Positions 50,801 through 60,700 of a stretch of DNA of 64,000 nucleotides are shown in pieces. Each line of letters begins with the position of its first letter. The first letter of the stretch is position 1. The notes beneath the pieces are model-generated. The model saw only the letters and a program-made list of their open reading frames with translations. It was not told the origin of the DNA and made no database searches. The position numbers and the translations under genes are program-made. Source of the stretch: Odontocerum albicorne (lineage: Eukaryota > Arthropoda > Insecta > Trichoptera > Odontoceridae). The stretch covers positions 4,049,366 through 4,113,365 of the forward strand of contig OX463846.1 in NCBI GenBank assembly GCA_949825065.1, written 5' to 3'.

Positions 50801-53800
50801 CTTGTACTAGCAGCAATCAGTTAATCTTCACTTGTCTCAGCACTTGTACCAGCAGCAATCAGTTAACATTCACTTGTATCAGCACTTGTACCAGCAGCAA
50901 TCAGTAAACATTCACTTGTCTCAGCACTTGTACCAGAAGCAATCAGTTAACCTTCACTCGTCTCAGCACTTGTACCAGCAGCAATCAGTTAATCTTCACT
51001 TGTCTCAGCACTTGAACCAGCAGCAATCAGTTAATCTTCACTCGTCTCAGCACTTGTACCAGCAGCAATCAGTTAATATTCACTTGTCTCAGCACTTGTA
51101 CCAGCAGCAATCAGTTAATGTTCACTTGTCTCAGCACTTGAAGCAGCAGCAATCAGTTAATCTTCACTTGTCTCAGCACTTGTACCAGCAGTAATCAGTT
51201 AATATTCACTTGTCTCAGCACTTGAACCAGCAGCAATCAGTTAACCTTCACTTATCTCAGCACTTGTACTAGCAGCAATCAGTTAATCTTCACTTGTCTC
51301 AGCACTTGTACCAGCAGTAATCAGTTAATCTTCACTTGTCTCAGCACTTGTACCAGCAGCAATCAGTTAATCTTCACTTATCTCAGCACTTGTACTAGCA
51401 GCAATCAGTTAATCTTCAATTGTCTCAGCACTTGTACCAGCAGCAATAAGTTAACATTCACTTGTATCAGCACTTGTACCAGCAGTAATCAGTTAATATT
51501 CACTTGTCTCAGCACTTGAACCAGCAGCAATCAGTTAACCTTCACTTATCTCAGCACTTGTACTACAGCAATCAGTTAATATTCACTTGTCTCAGCACTT
51601 GAACCAGCAGCAATCAGTTAACCTTCACTTATCTCAGCACTTGTAATAGCAGCAATCAGTTAATCTTCACTTGTCTCAGCACTTGTACCAGCAGTAATCA
51701 GTTAATATTCACTTGTCTCAGCACTTGTACCAGCAGCAATCAGTTAACATTCACTTGTACCAGCAGCAATAATTTAATCAGAGTTAGAACTGCAATTATG
51801 CCAAAATTTCATCGAAAATTTTGATAAAAGAGGACATCTGTGGAGCTGCAAGAGGTGGACATTTGACGGATATTGTTTATTGTGTTTAAATGTCATACAT
51901 TATACTTCATTGACCAATAAAAAGTTTTTTGAAATCAAAACAAATTGTGTGTTTGCTTCAAGAATTTAAAAAATTAGAATAAAAAAAACCGCTCAATTTG
52001 AAAGACCCTTTATAAGTTAACTAATTAGCGCCAGAATATCATAACTATAAATTCAGATGAAAAAATCTTCAGTACGGGAACCACAGGGAATCATCCCTAT
52101 AGCAACCGGGTACTGAGGAAAAATTCAAACCACTGGGTCAAAGCACCGACTTTTCTTTTTAGCTTTCATTTTAGGAACGCTTAGATCCACTGTAGTTGCC
52201 AGACGTGATTTTAGAGACACTCGGGCTGGCTGTAATTGCCAGACGTGATTTGCTCTTCTTTTTTGTTTTTTTTTAAGTAATTTGTAATTTACTTGTTTAA
52301 GGACTTTTGAGGATTCCCGAAGGTGGGCACAATATTTTGTTATATTTATAATATATTTCTTGATTGGTTTATGTTGGTAATAGTGAATTTTTCGTTAAAT
52401 CATTCAGATTTATTAAGTTATTGCAACTTTCATATTACTTTTACGCAATATTCAATAAATTAATGACATTTATTTATGGTTAACGTTTCTTTTCTCGAGT
52501 AATATTTCAGTCGACCTATATCAGCCTCAAAGTATTAGAGATACGGGTGGCCTGTGCAGCTTTAGCAATCACTTAAAAACAATCGTTTTTAAGAAGTCTT
52601 GTCAAAATTTATGATTATATATAAATACTAAATATACATTATCTTCTCCCTGGCTCCATCCCAACTCACTGTCTGCAAAGTCTGTTGGGGTCAGCTCTCC
52701 TCGTCCTCAGGTTGTATGCTCTTCCGTCCCGGACTACGTTCCCCAGGCCGTGCCTCTGCATCAGGTTATCTTTTTGCACCACCCATGAATTCTTTGGTCT
52801 TCCTCTGGTTGTTATTCGAGGAAGATCCATGGAGATTGCCTGGTTCACAATATGATCGGGTGCTCTGCGTACAATATGCCCATACCATCTCAATCGCCTC
52901 TCCTCCATCTTGCTGTTGATGTCTGTAACACCTAGGCTTCCACGAATGCGTGAGCTTTTTATTTTGTCTCTTAGGGACACACCAGCTGACCATCTTAGCA
53001 TGCGCATTTCAGCAGTTTCTAGTTGCCTAGAGTAAGAGTTATACATCGTCCAGCATTCGGAGCCATAGATGAGTGCGGGTCTGACAATCGTTTGGTATAC
53101 TTTTCCTTTTAACTTTACTGGCATTTTCGGATCAGTAAAGTTAAAAGGAAATGTTAAAAGTAAACTAAATATACACTATAATACAGCTAAAGCTTAATGT
53201 GTTTCTATCACATATTGAAAGATAGACAAATGTTTCATTGTGGTTCATCTTCATTTTGCATATTTTCTGCGGCTTTCTTACCAACTATGCTGTTGTAAAC
53301 GTATACAAGGAAGTTAGCTAATGGGCACAGCCACCACTTTCCTAACTTTATTCTCAACTAATAATTAATAATGTTGTCTTCTTCTTCTTATTTAAGGCCT
53401 GTTGGCCTGTTGTGGCCCTGCATCATTGTTTGCCTCTTGTGACGTCAACTGCCAGCTGTCTTTTCATCTTTTGGGAGGTTGTCCTGGAAGTCTGCTTGCT
53501 TGGAGGATACTGTCCCTGGCCATTATTACGGCTCTTGGTTTCACCATTCTGGATACATGTTCGTTCCATAACCTTCTTCTCTGTCATCCCCATCTGACAA
53601 TATCTTCAACTTCGCACATCCTTCGGATTTCTGTGTTTCGTACTCTATCACGAAGGGTTGTGCCAGCGATACTCCTGAGTACCTTCATTTCGCTGGTTCG
53701 AAGGAGATTTTTGATTCTGACAGTGTCGGCTCTGGACTCTATGCTGTATATCATTATGGGGCGGACGCAAGTCTTATTTATTTTAATTTTTTTTTTCAAA

Positions 53801-56800
53801 ACAGGCTTATCCCAATCACTTTGAAAAATACAAAACATTAAAAAAGAAAAAAAAATACATAGAAATTTATTTTATAAATTATATAAAATAAAAAATAATA
53901 TATATGCATACATACGAGTATATACACACAAACATATGATACACATATATTCACATTTACTTAAGTATGTTGATGAGTGATTTCTAACGCGCTCAATCTA
54001 AGAAGAAAATTTACTTTTGCTTTTGGTAATGTGATATGAAATATGTCAATATCCGAAGCAGTCCCGTTCAAAAGAGTTAAGGCCCTTCCAACAGGCATAG
54101 CGGCTGGAAGACCCGTTCTTGCGTATGTTATTGAGAACAGTTCTTATCGGCGCAGTCTAGTGTAATTGTTAGGAATATTTAACGCTAATCTTTGTAGTAA
54201 TGCTGGACAGCTTACTAGAACTCCTCGAACGAGTTTGACAACGTATACCAGGAGACGCAGATCCCTTCTTACGCTCAAGGAGTTATACCCGAGCATGCCC
54301 TTGTATATCCTTGTCTTGTATACCCTAACCTTCTTGTTGTTCCTGATACTGTTCTTTAGACATCCGGAAATAGTAATTTTTATAATATTTTTAATTTGTT
54401 AATTATATTAGGTTCGAATCCCGACTTAGAACGCTCTTGAGGAAAGTCTTCTCTCTAAAAAGTGCTATACAAATCGTCCTTCTATTATTATTTTTATCAT
54501 TATAAAAGATGTTTTTGGGAGACAAATATTTTAAATTTACCCTCATTTACGATAAATAAATTGTCCATCCCCAATCGTATTAAAAGATCGAGATTTTCAA
54601 ACGGATTTTTAAAGCTGATCCCATAACCTCTACATCTCCTCTCATTTCATTCACCTTATCTCGTTTAACCCTTTAGATAACATTTTCTGTCTCTCGTATA
54701 ACCCTTCTCATATTTTTTTTAATGAAGCATAATGTAATATGTAATCTCATATATCTTAGACCAATGTATACATACTACCAGCAAGTTCAAAGAGAAGCCA
54801 ATTAAAAAAGTAACTCTCCGATTAATACTTCCCAGTATATTTCATCACCATCTGGTATTCAAAGTACGAATGTATTATATAATATTATTATATATACTCG
54901 TATATACCTGATGGCTAGGGCTTCCAAAACGTTTTAAGGGGGCATTCTACTCTAGAGGCTTAATTAAAAACAATAAAAGAATTCTACCCATTTTTTTCAG
55001 TTTATTTATTGATGATTTGAGAATGTACAGAAAAGATGTTATCAGCTGTCATATCTTGCTAGGGGGTGAGCTGGTCGACATGATTGGAACCCTTTTGTAA
55101 ATTTTAAATAAAAATCACACACAGTTTGTTCATACAAAATAACGTCGTTATAGTTGGTACCAAAGAAAAAATCGTAAAATGACGACTCTCAAAAAGTAGT
55201 ATGTAAAAAAACTAATTTTTAATTTTCCAATGTAGAAACGATAGAAAAACATCTATCAAAATTTTATACCTAATTTGAAGGTAATCGGTTGAAAAAAACT
55301 CGAGATTTTATGTCGACCAGGTCGAAAAAAGTAGATTCGAGAAAAACGCGTTTAAAGTTTTGAGCAAATCGACAGATATAGAGCTTTCAGGTAGTTGGGT
55401 ATTGTGCGTAGATTATTGTCTGTCATTCCGGTGCGGCGTAATTGCTACCTCATTTATAGCTATAACTTCGTAAATATTAGAAATTAAATAATTCCTTTTG
55501 AGAACATATTCAGTGGTTATTGTAATGCGTTTTATCAAACACTGATTATTCCACTTTATGTAACGGTATAACTTTACCGGTTCCAAGGTTTTCACCTCAT
55601 CATTAGGGGAACACAAACAAGATTTCTTGAGAGACTCGAGAGTCTTGTTTGTACTCCCCTGACGATGAGGTGAAAACCTTGAAACCGGTAGGGTTATACC
55701 GTTACATAAAGTGGAATAAACAGTATTGGATAAAACAAATTACAATGCCTTTAAACCTCCACAATGTTAATGCTTTAACTATAAATAATATATGAAATGG
55801 TTACCATATGTTTATATTTATGGTTTCTAATTTTTTTCAAATTTTGATTTGATAAATACACTAAAACTGAATAATTACGACCTCCGTAACCTAGTTGATA
55901 AAACGCCTGTCTCCCTATCCGGACGTTGCGGGTTCAAGTCCCGCTAAAACTCAGATTTTTTTTAAAGGTTTCCAGTCTGGTTTTCACGTAAGATCACTAT
56001 AACATTTTTCTGGCTGTTGGAAGAGATTGACACATGGCAATAAGTCCGCCAGGTTTTTATTTTATTTTTTTATTTAATCTGACGAGTTTATTGCCATGTG
56101 CAAATCTCTTCCTACCAACCATAAATTGCGAAGATGTTTTAATGGGCCCAAAGTGAAAACCAGACTGGAATCCCATTTAAAAAAAATAGGTTCCAGCGGG
56201 GATCGAACTCGCAACCTCCTGATCGGCAGACAAGCGTCTTACCACCAGGCCACGGAGGCCAGGTTGTACTGTATACAATGATAGTGAAATATAATACAAT
56301 ACAATATTTTAAAGACCTTTTGATAGCTTCTGTTTTTTTAATGTATTCTCTTTTTAATGTGTTCTTGAAATATATCTAAATGTATTATGTACATACTTTG
56401 TATAATATCCTTAACTGTCCCCCCGCCGCACCCTCTTATCTCGCCGAAAATGTTCAGGGTCTTTCCAATCATGGATTAGCGCTACGCTCAAACAGAGATT
56501 GTTTATTGGCCTTTCCAGTTCACCGCTCCTCTTTCTTTACATCGTCCTTTACTGTCCATGCAGTGAGACTCTGTTATCAGTTACAAACCAATATAAGACT
56601 CGCTCCGTCCTTGGCATGCTTTAAAAACTCTTAATTTCTAGTCAGTAAAATAACGTATTTCATTCCTGATTTTTCTTTTCCTTTCCTCTCCACCATCCCT
56701 TCCTTTCGTTTTGATTGATGATATCTCACTTTATATGAAAAATAATGTTCGGGTGATTGTCTGTCTTTGTGGGGTTCGTGGGCATGTGCTCACGTATATG

Positions 56801-57720
56801 TTTATGGATTTCGTGGGGATGGATAGTCATTTGAATGATTTATGCGACCACGTAACATGCTTAATTTACTTTTGTCTGCTTGGTTGGAAGAGATTGCCGC
56901 CTCGTAATAAGTCCGCCAGATTGTATTGCAATAAAAGTGTTAAATAAATAATAAAAATAAATAAATATTCTGCTATCAATAAACCTATATTTATTTATTT
57001 ATTAGATTACAGTGGGCATACCAAAAGTTTGAGCGTTCCATGCAGCCATAGATTTTTTTTAATCCTACACTAAGGAACAAATTGCCAACGAATAAAAACA
57101 TTTATTTCTCTATAACAAGTTTTGTTACGACACTGCAAATGACGTTCCCTATAACAATAGCGTGAGACTAATTATAGTACTCGAGGGCTTCCTCTTGATC
57201 TTGTACTTGAAGAAGTGCAATTGCTTCTCAAGACTTCTGCAATGGTTTGTGCATCGGTGCAATTCTCACTATTGAACTTAATGGGATACACTATTTCCTT
57301 TCCTCAACGAGCGTTCAAAATCCTTAATTAAATCAAACACTTAGAACTTTTGTTGACTTTCTGCTCAGAATACTTTCTTAAACATTAATGGAACAAAAGT
57401 ATTGGATAATAATATAAAGTAATATTCTGAATAATGTTCGAAATACTAAAAATATGCACATATATATACGAGTATATAAACATTATTTTACTAGCTATAA
57501 AAAAGCCTTTGACTGCATAAAACAAACTTACAAAATATAAGAAATTCTGTATGAAATGTGGTTAGTAAGAATAATATAGTGACAATTTATAAAGCGCCTT
57601 TTAAAGAGCAGACTCTCCTCAAGAGCGCTGTTACCCAGAATGTAAATTCACTTTTATTGACAGATTAAATATATTACAAAATTAATATGAGGATAGGAAG
57701 GTAGTGGCTGCAGCCATGAC

Positions 57721-57755
<35 letters not shown>

Positions 57756-60700
57756 CCGCATCTGCATATGTTCAGGAAAATATATTCGGTAAGAAAACCG
57801 CTGAAAACTTATCAAGGATTACCAAAATGATCTACAATTTTTTTTGTGGATCTTAGTTACATAATAGCACAAGCTCCCGAAGCATTATCTGTTGCCTGAC
57901 TAGTCCACCTACAGTATTAGCTAGGACGACCAAGGTCTGAGTGAATGTGACGGAATACAAGTAGCCTGAACGAGTGGACTTATTTTTGCTAAATAATTAG
58001 TGTAAGAATTGTTATCTAGTTATAAGTAGTATGTAGGTGTTTATTATTTCTACGATCTCATATATTAAGATTGAATAAATAAAATAAAATGATATGCAGG
58101 AAAATAAGATTAAGTAAGTTCATAAATTATAACATATAATTAAGATTAGTTAAGTAATAAATGTGTGTATAGGTATAGCCTTGACAAATGGTTGTACAAT
58201 AATTTACTTTGTTTAATTAAAAAAAAAAGTTACATAATAGGTTTTTGGCGTAGTATAGTGTAGTGTATGTACTCGTAGTAGTGAAGTGTATGTATGTAGT
58301 AATGTAAAGTATGTAGTAGTGTATTGTATGTGGTGTAGTGTAGTGTATGTATGTAGTAATGTAGTGAATGTCGTGTAGTGTAGTGTATATATGTAGTAAT
58401 GTAGAGTATGTAGTAGTGTAGTGTATGTTGTGTAGTGTAGTGTACGTAAGTAGTATTCAAACATAATCATACATTTTGATAATAAAACTATTATCTTAGC
58501 AGATTTTGATAATGTCCGGTTCGAGTAGTATTATTGTGTCGTATTACATTTTCCTTGACTATAGTTCCACCTGACGAGCTTGTTGCCACGTGGCAATCTC
58601 TTCCAACTAACCAGAAGCATGTTAAAGAGGTCTTAAGTGAAAAAGACTGGAATCCTTCTTTAAAAAGTCTTGATCCAAATCACCTAGTGGTCACGAAGGT
58701 CGGCAAGGATGTATATTTTTTTAGTGGTCCATTGACTTTGTTTCCAATCATTACACGCCTTCTCTCGTACCTTCTCCATCATCTGAGGCAATATTACCCA
58801 AACAGGATAATAGCCATTAATTAGTTTTGACATAATTATAACTGTCGATAATATTTCATTTTGGTTGTTGTATACATACTAGGTTAGTCAAAAAGTTTTG
58901 AAAGCGGAAATGCAAATACATTTTTTTTGGGGGGAAATCACTTTTATTGCTCAGTATAGTCTCCCATAAGATCAATACACTTGGTCCAACGATCTTCCAA
59001 CTTTGTTGTCCCATCACGGAAGTGACTTTCTGGAAGGCCTGCAAAATACTCCTCTACGACGGCTATAACCTCTTCGTTTGATGAAAAATGCTTTCCACGA
59101 AGGAATTTTTTGAGGTGTGAGAACAGCCAGAAGTCAGAGGGAGCTAAATCTGGCGAATAGGGTGGATGCTGCAACAATTCGTACCCCAATTCACTGATTT
59201 TCGCGATGGTTTTTTGAGCTGTGTGAGCAGGTGCATTGTCTTGATGAAAAATGATTTTTTTCTTCTGCAAACCGGGTCTTTTTTCACAATTTTTTTCATT
59301 CAACTTGTCCAAAAGGTCACAATAATAATCAGAGTTGATTGTCTTACCAGTTTGGAGATAATCTATCAATAAAATTCCTTTTGCATCCCAAAAAACTGAC
59401 GGTAACACCTTCTTGGCCGATTTCTGGACACGAACTCGCTTCGGAGCCAAAGTGCCTGGTTCACACCACTCCTTAGCCTCTTGTTTTGATTCAGGATCAT
59501 GGTGGTAGACCTAAGTCTCATCCATAGTGATGAATCGATGCAGAAAATCCTTTTTATCCTTTCGAAATTGCTCCAAATGTTGCTCAGAAAGTCGCATTCA
59601 AACGTGTTTTTGTTGTATTTTTAGCAAATGCGGCACCCATTGTGCACACAGTTTTTTGAAACCCAAAACTTCAGCCAAAATATGCCATGTTGTTCCATGT
59701 GAGATGCCTATGGTGTCAGTTATCACATCCACAGTCGATCGATGATCTTCCAAAACCATATCCTGTATTTTCGCTATGATTTCTGGTGTTGATGCACTTT
59801 TCGGACGTCCTGAGCGTGGATCGTCTTCAACGCTTGTACGGCCACGCTTAAACTCCAAAACCCATCGGTGAACGGTTGGAAATGAAGGAGAAGACTCCTT
59901 TAATACTTTCACTACCTTTGCATGGATCTCAGTAGCCGATAAATCTTCCAAAACAAAGAATTTAATCACTGCACGATATTCGGATTTTTCCATTGTTAAA
60001 AAATACACTGACACGTCAACTTCAAATGGCTTGTAAAAAAAAAATGAATTGACAGATCGAAATGAAATTTTGAGTACGTTCTTGTGAAAGATGAAATATT
60101 AAAATGGCGTAGAAATTTTGGTTTTCTACTGCTCCATAGATGTCGCTTTCAAAACTTTTTAATGAACCTAGTACTATACATAATCTTTTGCATTTATTTT
60201 TACAGGAACGTGAAAGGGGCCATCGAGTCTGGAGATCCTGAAGGATTAGCTGTTGTAGGGGTTCTTTTCCGGGTATATATTTTTAATAAAATATATAATA
60301 ATATAATTATACAAAATGAGGTTTCGATATTGTTATATTCTTGTCAATTTGTGAAAACAATTGTTGTATTTTTGGTCTCATTTACGAGAATAACATCAAT
60401 CAAGAGATCCTTCAATGGATGTCCGTGAAGATAAAAACACCTTGTCAATCAATGTCGGTGAAGATAAAAACACCTTGTCAATCGATGTCCGTGTAGATAA
60501 AAACACCTTGTCAATCGATGTCCGTGAAGATAAAAACACCTTGTCACTTTTAACTTCGAATATTCATATTATACAGTATGTATTGACACTCAGGGTATTC
60601 CTATCTTTATATTTAAACTTTCTATAGAATACGATATAAAAATTGATATTTTTTTTATTTCGACAATGTTTCCAAAAATAATAAATGTTTTTCTTTCAAA

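Noticed and set aside
46086..51194. Gln/His/Ser-rich ORFs (SQHLYQQQSVN repeats)
   Set aside because: They are translations of the 42-bp satellite, whose period is a multiple of three. Open stretches end at random variant monomers (TAG, TAA), and they lie in an intron.
44338..51775. CRISPR-like regular array
   Set aside because: There are no unique spacers. The units are directly tandem monomers with variants, in a eukaryotic intron.
58213..58470. Tyr/Thr/Leu-rich ORFs on the minus strand
   Set aside because: Low-complexity TAGTG repeat translation.
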